From a marine gamma proteobacterium HTCC2080 (GTDB lineage Bacteria > Pseudomonadota > Gammaproteobacteria > Pseudomonadales > Halieaceae): DNA of 64,000 nucleotides. Each line of letters opens with the position of its first letter. Positions within the stretch are counted from its first letter, which is position 1. The notes beneath the pieces were generated by a model, which saw nothing but the letters and a program-made list of their open reading frames with translations, was not told the DNA's origin and did not search any database. The position numbers and the translations under genes were made by a program. Where the stretch lies: positions 186,001 to 250,000 of the forward strand of contig AAVV01000007.1 in the NCBI GenBank assembly GCA_000169115.1, written 5' to 3'. Positions 55,960 through 64,000 of the stretch are shown here, one piece after another.

Positions 55960-58305
55960 ATGTCTAACAATGAATCGACAAAAAAACTTGGTCTATTAGG
56001 TGCACTGACCCTAGCGGTTGCTTCAATAGTTTCTCCTGCTGTGGCTCAAGACCTTGTGCTTGAAGAGGTTGTAGTCACAGCCACCAAACGCGCGTCTAAG
56101 ATTCAGGATATCTCAGGTACCGTTAATGTATTGACTGGAGCTTCAATCGATCGACTCAAAGCCTTTGAATTTAAGGATCTTGAACTGCAAACAGCAGGGC
56201 TGACGCTCAGTGTCCCCAACGCTCGCAATGCCAGTATTTCTCTCCGTGGTATTAGCACTGATCCCGAATCGGGCGCCAGCAGTGTGGTGTCGGTGTTTTG
56301 GAATGACCAAGTCGTTAGAAGCGATATCGCTTTCGGTCGGTTATACGATATGGACCGAGTCGAAATACTGCGTGGTCCCCAGGGAACTCTGCAGGGCCGT
56401 ACTTCTCCTGGTGGTTCAATCAACCTCGTAACCCGCGAGGCCAGCCTCACAGAGCCTAGTGGCAGTATTCAGGCCTCCGTTGCCGATAATGATGGGATCA
56501 ATGCCCAGTTTGCTTACGGCGCTCCGCTCGTTGACGGCGTCTTCGCCGCTCGAGTCGCCGGAGTCTATGACACAAACAACTCCAATGACGTCACCAACAC
56601 GACAACCGGCCTTGACGACCCTGAAGACGAGGTCTCTTCCTTGCGCTTGAGTGCTACATGGCAGATGACTGAAAACCTTAAATCAAACTTTGTTTACCAA
56701 TATTACGATCGCGATACCGAGCGACCTTCTGCGCTTCGAGGTAGCGATGCTCTTGGCATTAGACCCACTGTTAGCGCTGGCGACAGAGTCGGTTTCGCTA
56801 ACTCGAGTGAAGGTGCGACGTTAGACTATGATCTCTATAACCTGCGTTTTGACTGGCAACTGGGCAATTTGGACCTTATGTCAGTGACCGGTTACAACGA
56901 GAGCACTAAAAATTCACTTCAAGAGAATGATCGAGCGAACTACATCACCCTCAATGGAGACCCTGGGAGCATTGATGAAGCCAGTACAAACCAGAACACT
57001 ATCACCAAGACAGAAACGCTGAGCCAAGAGCTGCGATTGTCTTCATCGGGAAATGATGTGTGGGACTGGATGATTGGTGTTTTTTATCTTGATCAAGATA
57101 CCGAGACCAGTTTCACCTCAAATTCAGTTGTAGCACCGCCCCTAAACATTGGCTTTTCCAGTGTAGGGGCTATCCCCGTGACTCGCGATGAACTGGCCTT
57201 TTTCACGTTCAACGAATTTCACCTGAGCGATCGCACGACACTAGAGGCGGGTCTTCGGTGGACTGAATATGATTCTTACCGAGCCGCTGACGTGTTTTAT
57301 GGGGTACTAAATTATTTACCGGCATCCTTAGTCCCTATTGCTGACATCGTTGAGGGTGGTATTGCCGCAGCTTTCCCCATTGAAGGCATTAGCGACCAAT
57401 ATAAAAACACCAAGGAGGATGCGATAACAGGTTCGTTAACCTTGCGCTATGACTGGACAGAAAACACTACAGTCTACGCGGCCTATAACCGCGGTTATCG
57501 GCCAAGCGGCATTTCAATTAATCCAACGCCAGCTGTTGCATTGTTACCCAATGGCGAAGCGGACGTACTGCATGACGAAGAGTCAAGTAATGCCCTTGAA
57601 GTAGGCTTTAAGGGCCGCTACCTCGACGGTCGAGCCGCATTAAATGGTGCCTTTTACTACCAAATGTTTGACGGATATTTTGGGTTTGTCCGTGGCATTC
57701 AGGTTTTGGATGACGCCGGCAACCCAAATGCCATTTCAGGTGGTCTCATTTATAACGGTGATGCCAACATTTGGGGTATCGAACTCGAAGGTCAAATTCT
57801 TCTCGGCGACCGGTGGAGTGCCGGAGGCGCGTTGGCTTATGCCAAGGGGGAGTGGGATAGCGGTGCACAAGCGCCATGCAACGACAGAGCACCCGGTGAG
57901 GTGCTAGGGTTCTGTGATATTGGGGGTGAATCTTTAGGCGGTGAACCAGAGCTATCGGTATCGTTACAGTCTGAGTATTTTATCCCAGCGGGCTCTAATG
58001 AGTGGTATCTGCGAGGGCTCTACAAGTACACCGATGAGCGAGACAATACCGACGCATCTGCAGGGCTAGGCATAACGCGAGGCACCTTGGATGACTATCA
58101 TATGGTCAACGTGTATGCCGGCCTTAGACATGGGGGCAGACAATGGGATATCGGCTTATGGGTTAAAAATCTCCTCGATTCTGATGAGGTAATCTACGAA
58201 CAAGGGCCCGATGCCTACGACATCACCACGACTGGTGGCTCTTATACCCAAACCAACATTCTGGCAGAGAGGGTGCTTGGCCTGACGGTTAGCTATAATT
58301 TTTGA
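55960..58305 (+). CDS. TonB-dependent receptor
   Basis: 781 residues from the ATG at 55960 (MSNNESTKKL). Signal peptide (ends SPAVAQD), TonB-box-like EEVVVTATKR, a plug domain with SISLRGISTDPESGAS and RGPQGTLQGRTSPGGSINLVTR, then a 22-strand-type barrel with ENTTVYAAYNRGYRPSG and the typical final strand ending GLTVSYNF with C-terminal Phe. It imports a specific bulky substrate at the outer membrane; substrate unknown. Divergent from the beta-propeller gene and 0.1 kb from the GMC gene's end. Confidence 0.95.
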   Translation: MSNNESTKKLGLLGALTLAVASIVSPAVAQDLVLEEVVVTATKRASKIQDISGTVNVLTGASIDRLKAFEFKDLELQTAGLTLSVPNARNASISLRGISTDPESGASSVVSVFWNDQVVRSDIAFGRLYDMDRVEILRGPQGTLQGRTSPGGSINLVTREASLTEPSGSIQASVADNDGINAQFAYGAPLVDGVFAARVAGVYDTNNSNDVTNTTTGLDDPEDEVSSLRLSATWQMTENLKSNFVYQYYDRDTERPSALRGSDALGIRPTVSAGDRVGFANSSEGATLDYDLYNLRFDWQLGNLDLMSVTGYNESTKNSLQENDRANYITLNGDPGSIDEASTNQNTITKTETLSQELRLSSSGNDVWDWMIGVFYLDQDTETSFTSNSVVAPPLNIGFSSVGAIPVTRDELAFFTFNEFHLSDRTTLEAGLRWTEYDSYRAADVFYGVLNYLPASLVPIADIVEGGIAAAFPIEGISDQYKNTKEDAITGSLTLRYDWTENTTVYAAYNRGYRPSGISINPTPAVALLPNGEADVLHDEESSNALEVGFKGRYLDGRAALNGAFYYQMFDGYFGFVRGIQVLDDAGNPNAISGGLIYNGDANIWGIELEGQILLGDRWSAGGALAYAKGEWDSGAQAPCNDRAPGEVLGFCDIGGESLGGEPELSVSLQSEYFIPAGSNEWYLRGLYKYTDERDNTDASAGLGITRGTLDDYHMVNVYAGLRHGGRQWDIGLWVKNLLDSDEVIYEQGPDAYDITTTGGSYTQTNILAERVLGLTVSYNF

Positions 58306-58397
58306 GCGGTTAGCGGCGGGTATAAACTGAGGGCGCTTCCGCCCAATCTGGCGGACCACTGCCAACGGTCCGTTTACCTATCCTATAGTCAGCTCAC

Positions 58398-60041
58398 TTA
58401 CTCGACCCTGAAATTAAATCGCGCCGTTTCGGGTGCCATTTGTGGCAGCCCACGAATAAAATCTGCAGCGCGCTCACCAATCATTTGTGTCGGTGCGTTG
58501 AGGTTGCCACTGACGATCTTTGGTAATACCGATGCGTCAACAACTCGCAGCCCCTCAAGCCCATGTACCCGCATTTCGCCATCGACAACGGCCAGCGCGT
58601 CGTTGCCCATGCGACAAGTGCCACAGGGGTGGTAGTCGGTTTCAATACTGCCGCGCAGCCAATCTAAAATCTCAGCGTCAGTGTGCACATTGCCCACGGG
58701 AGTCAGGGCGCGACCCCGGAACTTATCAAATGCCGTTTGCTCAACAAGCTCACGCACTTTACGAACCGCCTCGATCATCTGCTGCTGATCGCTCGTAGTA
58801 GCAAGGTAGTTGAAGTGCGTGAGGGGTTTATCTGCTATCGAACCTGACGTCAGCTGCAGATGGCCGACACTCTCAGGTCTCAGCAAATCAACATGAATGG
58901 AAAAGGCCTGATCGAGTTTTATGGAATTTCCATGGTACTCGGCACCAAAGGGTGCGAAGTGATACTGCAGGTTACCGTACGCGACTTCCTGGTTACCTCT
59001 AATGCAGCCCCCTGCCTCATAAATATTTGAAGCCGCTAGCCCCGTTTGATTGAGTAGCCACTGCGTTCCCACCAAGAGCTTATTCATCGGTCGCGTTGCC
59101 TTGTGAATCGTGACGGGCTTGGTGCACTGGTATTTCATAATAAAACACGGATGGTCTTGCAGATTTTGCCCGACACCCGGCAAGTCAAGCTGCAGATCAA
59201 TACCGTGATCGCACAACTGATCTGCCGGCCCGACGCCTGATAGCATCAGCAGCTGGGGCGAATTTATGGCACCTCCCGATAGTATGACTTCCTTGCGTGC
59301 CATGACGCGTTGGATCTTGCCTTTGTGCCTGTACTCCACACCAATCGCGCGGTCGCCATCAAATAAAATGCGTTGCGCAAAAGCATGGGTCACTAGGGTT
59401 AAATTTGAACGCCCTAAGGCTGGCCGCAAGTACGCCACTGCCGCACTGCAGCGTCGGCCGTTGCGCTTGGTGCTATCTAGGCGCGCCACGCCCTCGGGGT
59501 TATACCCGTTGGGATCATCGGTGTGGCCTTGGCCGGCCTGTTGTCCCGCTTCTAGAAAGACGTCGAGTAGCGGATTTTTCAGGCTCGCCCGGGACACCGA
59601 GAGTGGGCCTTCTGCTCCATGCCATTCGCTATCACCCCGCTCGCTAGACTCGCTGCGGCGAAAATACGGTAGGCATTGGTCAAAGCTCCATTGATCGAGG
59701 CCAAAGTCTGCCGCCCAGCTGTCGTAGTCGTGGGGGTGGCCCCGCATATAAACCATAGAGTTAATGGAGGATGACCCACCCACAACTTTCCCTCGGGGCA
59801 TATCGACGCGTCGATCATGGAGCTCAGGCTCGGTCTCGGTCACGTAGTTCCAGTTAAGTTTTGGATCGCGATAAACGCTGTAAACGCCAGCAGGAATATG
59901 AATCATAAGATTACGATCCATTGGGCCCGCCTCGAGGATCGCAACCGTGTCAGATCCCGTTTCAGTCAGACGATTTGCGAGCACGCAGCCCGCGGAGCCT
60001 GCACCTACAATGACATAGTCGACATGAGCGGAGTTTTTCAT
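58398..60041 (-). CDS. GMC-family oxidoreductase (choline-dehydrogenase-like)
   Basis: 547 residues from the ATG at 60041, which has GGAAG upstream; a longer frame to 60191 is not supported. FAD fold YVIVGAGSAGCVLANRL, signature 1 PRGKVVGGSSSINSMVYMRG, signature 2 SGGAINSPQLLMLSG, and catalytic HPCGTCRMG with the distal Asn in SGNLNAPTQMIG. It oxidises an alcohol to an aldehyde or ketone with FAD in the cytoplasm. Convergent with the TonB receptor; may serve the same catabolic purpose. Confidence 0.93.
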   Translation of the reverse strand: MKNSAHVDYVIVGAGSAGCVLANRLTETGSDTVAILEAGPMDRNLMIHIPAGVYSVYRDPKLNWNYVTETEPELHDRRVDMPRGKVVGGSSSINSMVYMRGHPHDYDSWAADFGLDQWSFDQCLPYFRRSESSERGDSEWHGAEGPLSVSRASLKNPLLDVFLEAGQQAGQGHTDDPNGYNPEGVARLDSTKRNGRRCSAAVAYLRPALGRSNLTLVTHAFAQRILFDGDRAIGVEYRHKGKIQRVMARKEVILSGGAINSPQLLMLSGVGPADQLCDHGIDLQLDLPGVGQNLQDHPCFIMKYQCTKPVTIHKATRPMNKLLVGTQWLLNQTGLAASNIYEAGGCIRGNQEVAYGNLQYHFAPFGAEYHGNSIKLDQAFSIHVDLLRPESVGHLQLTSGSIADKPLTHFNYLATTSDQQQMIEAVRKVRELVEQTAFDKFRGRALTPVGNVHTDAEILDWLRGSIETDYHPCGTCRMGNDALAVVDGEMRVHGLEGLRVVDASVLPKIVSGNLNAPTQMIGERAADFIRGLPQMAPETARFNFRVE

Positions 60042-60632
60042 AACGTCTACTTCCCGCGGTTTAGTGCTAACAAGTGTTGTGCCAAAAAGTGCAGTGCTCG
60101 TAAGTCTAGCGCTATTAAGATGTCGTGCAATAGATAACGTGCAGAAGCTAACAGTATGTGGCGCAAAATTGAGAGGATCACCGCATACCACAGTGCCCTT
60201 TAATCAGGCTTTGCAGCGCACGCCTCATCTCTTTGCAAGCGGATGAAGCACCCCGCGCGTGAGGCGAGTGCAACAGGGGGGGGTAGGTCTATCCACAGCC
60301 AATCCGAACACTAATGGAGAAGCTAATGATCATGGGTTGGCCTCAACCATTTTGGCAGAGACCGCTAGTTTGTACAGCGGACCGTGTTTACAGCGGCATA
60401 TGTCACTTGGGTTGCAGCAAGCAACTGGGAAATGAGCGTAGGTGGTGTGCGTAGCAGGTGCCAATGCCGCTTGTTCTCCCACTGCATCCCTGACGAATGA
60501 ACCACCTGACAGGCCCACCAGTCTTTATCTAGCTGAGCCACTGCGGTGGTGGACAGCACCATGGCTGTTCAATTTACGGTTGCTAATATGTCACGAGGTA
60601 TCACTAGCCTCTGGAAAGGTCTCGCCGAGTTT
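60042..60632. other. 591-bp gap; no gene
   Basis: Contains a segment encoding VPFNQALQRTPH in one frame (60198-60233), a peptide seen in many spurious annotations and linked to a repeated CAGG-TTTGCAGCGCAC DNA motif, and a G8 run at 60276-60283. No start site or recognisable product; two minus-strand ORFs here (60330-60562) lack support. Confidence 0.5.
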
Positions 60633-62081
60633 TCATAGATTTTTCCGCAACATGGGCAATTCTCGGAGTAGCTCTACAATTTCACGGTCAGTTACGAAGT
60701 TTTGACGAACACCGACGACTCGGATGACTAAACGCTCACTATTCAGGGGCATTAGCACTCCAACCTGAATGTCTCTAAAGTGAAAACGCTGCCTTACCCA
60801 CTCCCCCGGTACGCGCTCGACGAGCTCTTCATAATCCTCCGTATCCCACTCGCAACATATAGCAAGGCCCATAATTTCTTGACTCGGAAATTGCTCCTCT
60901 ACCAACGCTTGAGCCTTTTGTTTCAGCGTATTTGCATCCTCTCCGTCATAAGCATCCGTAGGCATGTGCCGCTCGGCAACAATTAGATCTTCAAGCGCAA
61001 CCAGGCCCGCCGCAATACTGTTTGCAATATTATTTTGAATCGTTGTTAGCTGCGCCTTCATCGGAGCCGCGTTTACAACCTTTAGTGGGTAGAGTGCTTC
61101 AAGCGTTGCCACTTCGCGCTGTGCCTGCGCAATTCCCCCATCAAAATAAGCGACCGCGCGCCGAGCGGTAGCATCATTGACCATTTGGTTTACCACCCGC
61201 TCATTGTGCTGCAAACATAGCAGCATAACGCTCATCGCCGCAGGTGCATCCGCATTGAGCTTTGCCAACAACTGCGGCATGTATTGCAGATTTACGTACC
61301 ATTTATTTTTAAACGCCGCGCTTTCATTAAAAAGAGGTTGATACTGCTGATCCCACTTTTGAATTTGACGTAAGTAACCATCGGCATTGTCGATAGTCTG
61401 CTGGACTCTTCTGAGCTCAGTGCTACTAATTTGATTTGTTAAAAGCCAAACAGTTTCTAGGTCTGGCTGATCACTTTGTGCACGGCCCATTCTTTGTAAC
61501 AGCGGCAGTGCGTAAGCAATTTCTGTAGCCATGCCCTCAGCGGTTGCAAGGTCAGTCTCAAAGTTTGGATGTTCACTGAGATCGTTTGCAGCTAATGCAG
61601 CTTGGGTATTAGCCTCTTCCGCGCTCTCGCTGGAAGCTATAGTATTTCGAGCAGCAGTGACCCTCTGTTGAAGCGCCACAATGTCAGGGTGATCGGGTGG
61701 CGCACGATTTAAAACCTGCTGGACCGAATCAAGGCGTTGCTCCAACCACCCATAGGCGTTCATCTGACCAGAGCCTGCGCCCGTGGCGATGCCCATTTGG
61801 GCCATAAACGCAGATTGCTCCTCTGGGCTAGCGGCCTCGAACTGGGCCTTCAACTGCGGATTTGCGTTGAGCATTGACTGAAATTGAGCCAATAGAGCTT
61901 GCTGCTGCGCCGAGGGGCCTGCCTGTACTTGAGCCGAAAGCTGGCCCAGTTCTCGCTCTATCTCTGCCATATTTTGTGTTTGCCGCCGGACGTCGTCCCG
62001 AATGCCATAAGGTAATTGTTCGGCGGTAGCCGACAAAGCAACAAACGTTAAAAAAATCGCTGTGATGGCTCTGATTAACAT
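60633..62081 (-). CDS. Hypothetical secreted helical/coiled-coil protein
   Basis: 482 residues. Signal peptide (MLIRAITAIFLTFVALSATA, cleaved before EQ), then long helical, Gln/Ala-rich regions likely forming coiled coils (TQNMAEIERELGQLSAQVQA), a polar central part, and a C-terminal domain with WDTEDYEELVERVPGEWVRQ and VGVLMPLNSERLVIRVVG. Unrecognised. Probably periplasmic. It is followed upstream by a BLUF remnant; no operon partner is clear. Confidence 0.7.
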   Translation of the reverse strand: MLIRAITAIFLTFVALSATAEQLPYGIRDDVRRQTQNMAEIERELGQLSAQVQAGPSAQQQALLAQFQSMLNANPQLKAQFEAASPEEQSAFMAQMGIATGAGSGQMNAYGWLEQRLDSVQQVLNRAPPDHPDIVALQQRVTAARNTIASSESAEEANTQAALAANDLSEHPNFETDLATAEGMATEIAYALPLLQRMGRAQSDQPDLETVWLLTNQISSTELRRVQQTIDNADGYLRQIQKWDQQYQPLFNESAAFKNKWYVNLQYMPQLLAKLNADAPAAMSVMLLCLQHNERVVNQMVNDATARRAVAYFDGGIAQAQREVATLEALYPLKVVNAAPMKAQLTTIQNNIANSIAAGLVALEDLIVAERHMPTDAYDGEDANTLKQKAQALVEEQFPSQEIMGLAICCEWDTEDYEELVERVPGEWVRQRFHFRDIQVGVLMPLNSERLVIRVVGVRQNFVTDREIVELLRELPMLRKNL

Positions 62082-62133
62082 AGAATTGGCCTCTGAAAAC
62101 GTGCTTTCAGCATACCTACGGTGGAGATATTGT

Positions 62134-62397
62134 CTAGGCGTGCCCCTGCACCTTGCTCAGCATGAGGTTCAAAGCCTCAACACTCTTCTGATCTTGCGCT
62201 GTTTCAAGGGCATCCTGAAGAACCTCTTGAATATTCTCCGCGTCGACGAGCTCCATATCCCAGGATGGAAAAATACGCTTGCGAACCTCTTCATCGGTAC
62301 TTAATGTCACCATCATTTCATGCCGACGGTCAGATTCGATGAGCTTTACCAAGCCTATCACCTCAGTTTTAGGCCCCTCGATCCATTGAAAAAACAC
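62134..62397 (-). pseudogene. Truncated BLUF-domain protein (C-terminal half)
   Basis: 87 residues from a GTG, reading FFQWIEGPKTEVIGLVKLIES, then DRRHEMMVTLS, KRIFPSWDMELV, and a helical tail. That is the second half of a BLUF blue-light sensor: it retains the flavin-hydrogen-bonding Gln of FFQW and the Trp-x-Met element, but the first ~45 residues, with the essential Tyr, are missing. The frame runs on upstream only to a TAA, through a C8/G8 run (62407-62414). No N-terminal half is found in any frame over 250 bp. Probably non-functional. Confidence 0.7.
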
Positions 62398-62842
62398 CCC
62401 ACTACACCCCCCCCTTCCATTACCAGTACCTAATTAACGTTAAGAGGAACACCACCGCCGACCGCATGAGTGTCCTACTGGGATTCGCTCAGGCTGACAT
62501 ACAGCCAGCGCTTAGGGAGATCGGCTTCTATTGACTCACGGCGACGGAGAGTCCGGTGTGATCGGGTAACAGGCCCCTACTGCCATTTGGTCGCTGGCAA
62601 GGGGCGTACGGGTGAAATCAGGTCTCGCTGCATTCTTCAACAGCTTTTTGCCGCTCTGATGTAGAAAGAGTTGATGTCGTTTGTGCATTGACAAAAAGCG
62701 AGGGCGCTAAGATCAAGGTCTTCCAAGTATTCATCTATTGTGCCTCTACTCCTGTTTGATTTTCCATGTGACCAGTCTGCCTAGCATCGCGCCATGAGGC
62801 TGTCCGTATCACGCCAACCTATGTGCAGAAGCCGCCGAAGAT
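62398..62842. other. 445-bp gap upstream of BLUF remnant
   Basis: Nothing recognisable. A plus-strand ORF at 62470-62664 has no ribosome site. It is where the lost N-terminal half of the BLUF gene would be expected, but no such sequence was found in any frame. Confidence 0.5.
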
Positions 62843-62866
62843 AAAAAAGGGGGCCTAATTAGCCCC
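62843..62866 (-). terminator. Intrinsic terminator after duplicated element copy B
   Basis: Minus strand: GGGGC, loop TAATTAG, GCCCC(C), then six T. It lies 41 bases past the copy-B ORF stop codon, as if ending a short transcript there. Confidence 0.6.
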
Positions 62867-62907
62867 ATACCTTTCTGCAGTGCGCCATCTCTGAAACCCC
62901 AGCCAAT

Positions 62908-62967
62908 TTAACCCCCGGGGGCCGTGGAAGCTCTGTTGTTATTACTATTATTCCTTCCCAGATACAT
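62908..62967 (-). repeat. Duplicated element copy B: 19-codon peptide-like ORF MYLGR...
   Basis: Reads MYLGRNNSNNNRASTAPGG and stops with TAA. Matches copy A (48971-49039) in MYLGR, NRA/YRA, and T-x-PGG at the same spacing, with many changes at third codon positions. The upstream flank ATCCA..TCTG is shared. It is followed by an intrinsic terminator. Possible short peptide or a structured RNA element. Confidence 0.55.
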
Positions 62968-63181
62968 CAGAGGTGGATTTCAAAAAAGGGAGCAACAGCC
63001 AGCACTTAGGGAAGTGTGAACCTTAGTTCCGCCAGTGGCAGCGTGGTTAGCCCTCGGTGCACTCGAAGTACTCAACACGGCCAGCTAGCGACGACACCTC
63101 GTTCGTTATCGACGAAAAATCGGCGGTAAACTTAGGACTCGCTTTATATATCTAATTCTGCGCTTGGGTACTGATTTTGGT
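62968..63181. other. 214-bp region with a start-less 30-residue frame
   Basis: The minus strand is open and protein-like just upstream of copy B (IYKASPKFTADFSSITNEV, then SSLAGRVEYFECTEG and a stop), beginning after a TAG without an ATG. It may be a gene relic. The promoters of copy B (minus) and of the last gene (plus) should lie in this region. Confidence 0.35.
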
Positions 63182-64000
63182 ATGTTTGTTGCACTGAAAG
63201 AATCAGGGGAGCGTCAGGTGGTCGATGCTGGTTTTGCGTTTATAAAAAAGCACGCGCCCCTAGGGCTGAAGATTTTTGTGATGGCGTCCATGGCTGCGCT
63301 GATCTTGTTTTCTCCAGCCTTGAGTGCAGTTTTTCTTTCCTACGACCTCACTATCCCATTTGGTAGCGTGATGACTTATCTGCTTGTGGCGGCAGCTGTA
63401 GGACGGCGTAATGTCGTTAGGGCGTTTGCCAACAGCTGCGTGCCTCTGGGTGTCGCCGTCAGCGTGTACCGCCTTTTTGTGACACTCCTAGGCGCTGAAA
63501 CAGCGGTCGATCTTTCTGCATCTCTGCCGCTGCTTTATAGCCCTCTGGCTTTGGGGCTATTTCTGTCGTACGCCTTAAGAATTGTCGAGCCGGTCAACCT
63601 CGAGCAATTGCCAATCACTCCTGTTTGGCACACAACTTTAATCCTTACAGGCGCTACGGGTGTGTTCACAGCCTTGTTTGTTATGGATGGATATCCTTTC
63701 ACGACGCTCATTAGATTGGATCAAGTCGTAGTTGTCGCCCTAATATTTCTAGCGTGCCTCGCCTACAATGACAAAGAGAAATTGCCTTTGAATAACGTTA
63801 TTGCACGCGCCGGGACGATGACTTGCATACTGACCGCCACCTTCGGGGTTGCAATATATGCCTACTACGTAGACATCGGTGCTGATGATCCAAGCTTAGT
63901 CGGACCAGTGCTCGCTGATTTATTTGCACTGATGTTGTACGGCAGCATAACTATTATGGCCGTGAGCGTATCTGACTGTTGTCTTGGAACAGACAAGGAG
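63182..64000 (+). CDS. Polytopic membrane protein, unrecognised (3' end outside window)
   Basis: 273 residues are seen from the ATG at 63182 with no stop before the window edge. The N-terminus is soluble (MFVALKESGERQVVDAGFAF), followed by hydrophobic helices at roughly residues 33-50, 56-70, 80-100, 118-135, 150-170, 180-195, 215-235 and 245-265, most with short loops. It has no motif that I can name. The ribosome site is weak, and an alternative start is possible. It could be a transporter or a sensor input domain; the missing C-terminus would decide. Confidence 0.6.
   Translation, partial: MFVALKESGERQVVDAGFAFIKKHAPLGLKIFVMASMAALILFSPALSAVFLSYDLTIPFGSVMTYLLVAAAVGRRNVVRAFANSCVPLGVAVSVYRLFVTLLGAETAVDLSASLPLLYSPLALGLFLSYALRIVEPVNLEQLPITPVWHTTLILTGATGVFTALFVMDGYPFTTLIRLDQVVVVALIFLACLAYNDKEKLPLNNVIARAGTMTCILTATFGVAIYAYYVDIGADDPSLVGPVLADLFALMLYGSITIMAVSVSDCCLGTDKE

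Noticed and set aside
60198-60246. Peptide NQALQRTP suggesting an integron attC-like or other repeat motif
   Set aside because: Only one copy was found here, and the consensus attC core sites could not be aligned; a repeat search over the genome would be needed.
62470-62664. 64-codon plus-strand ORF next to the BLUF remnant
   Set aside because: No start site or recognisable motif; composition unlike neighbouring genes.
1-64000. tRNA, rRNA, CRISPR array or intact insertion sequence
   Set aside because: No T-arm-like GGTTCGAATCC cores, no repeat-spacer pattern and no complete transposase were seen when reading both strands.

Overview
The window reads as a chromosomal segment of a marine-type gammaproteobacterium. 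This rests on a ribosome modulation factor (rmf), a gammaproteobacterial-order MoxR/Bat operon, YeaC/DUF1315, DUF2797, DUF2835, RmuC, a monomeric M1 PepN, a CYP153 alkane/fatty-acid hydroxylase system and a BLUF remnant. An OM60/NOR5 (Halieaceae)-like or related oligotrophic lineage would fit, but that is inference from gene content. I saw no rRNA, tRNA, CRISPR array, intact insertion sequence or prophage.

Layout. 1-7.3 kb: the end of an MHS-type transporter; a minus-strand oxidation operon (membrane desaturase, 2Fe-2S ferredoxin, CYP153) facing an AraC-type regulator; then SDR, GST, DUF3429 and DUF3833 genes. 7.3-8.4 kb: a promoter-rich gap holding a 49-codon ORF followed by tandem intrinsic terminators that sit inside the annotated start of the DUF3833 lipoprotein, then rmf. 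8.5-15.4 kb: a compact plus-strand operon moxR, DUF58, DUF4381, batA, batB/C, batD. 15.4-17.4 kb: two divergent orphan response regulators (OmpR-type and HD-GYP). 17.4-24.8 kb: a minus-strand housekeeping run (pepN, DUF2797, DUF1315, rhomboid, nadK, glycosyltransferase, lipA). 25-33.4 kb: molybdopterin oxidoreductase, Coq4-like protein, an Fe-S protein of the reductive-dehalogenase/QueG type, GST, EthD-like protein, a lipoprotein M3 peptidase and an ABM-like protein. 33.5-43.5 kb: thymidine kinase, an alcohol-dehydrogenase-like gene broken at a 13-base G/C tract, a YtcJ-type amidohydrolase, META-domain lipoprotein, DUF2835, RmuC, RidA, and a small membrane protein with an SSS-family symporter. 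43.5-64 kb is looser accessory territory: SDR, sterol-desaturase-family protein, a small HTH protein, two DUF1254/DUF1214 proteins, sulfatase, secreted beta-propeller-like protein, TonB-dependent receptor, GMC oxidoreductase, a secreted coiled-coil protein, a truncated BLUF gene and a terminal membrane protein cut by the window edge.

How genes work together. The CYP153, ferredoxin and desaturase genes form one transcriptional unit for oxidation of hydrophobic chains, probably controlled by the divergent AraC-type protein. The MoxR/DUF58/Bat genes form an envelope-associated AAA-VWA complex. The sulfatase, TonB receptor and GMC oxidoreductase suggest uptake and breakdown of an organic, possibly sulfated, compound.

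Most unusual signals: (1) tandem intrinsic terminators within the 5' coding part of the DUF3833 gene, next to an unlisted small ORF; (2) a diverged duplicated ~70-bp element 14 kb apart that reads as a short peptide starting MYLGR in both copies; (3) a G13 tract that alone breaks an oxidoreductase gene; (4) a perfect 7-3-7 palindrome at the start of an unlisted small membrane protein next to a small HTH gene; (5) start-less coding-like stretches and a truncated BLUF photoreceptor, signs of recent gene decay.
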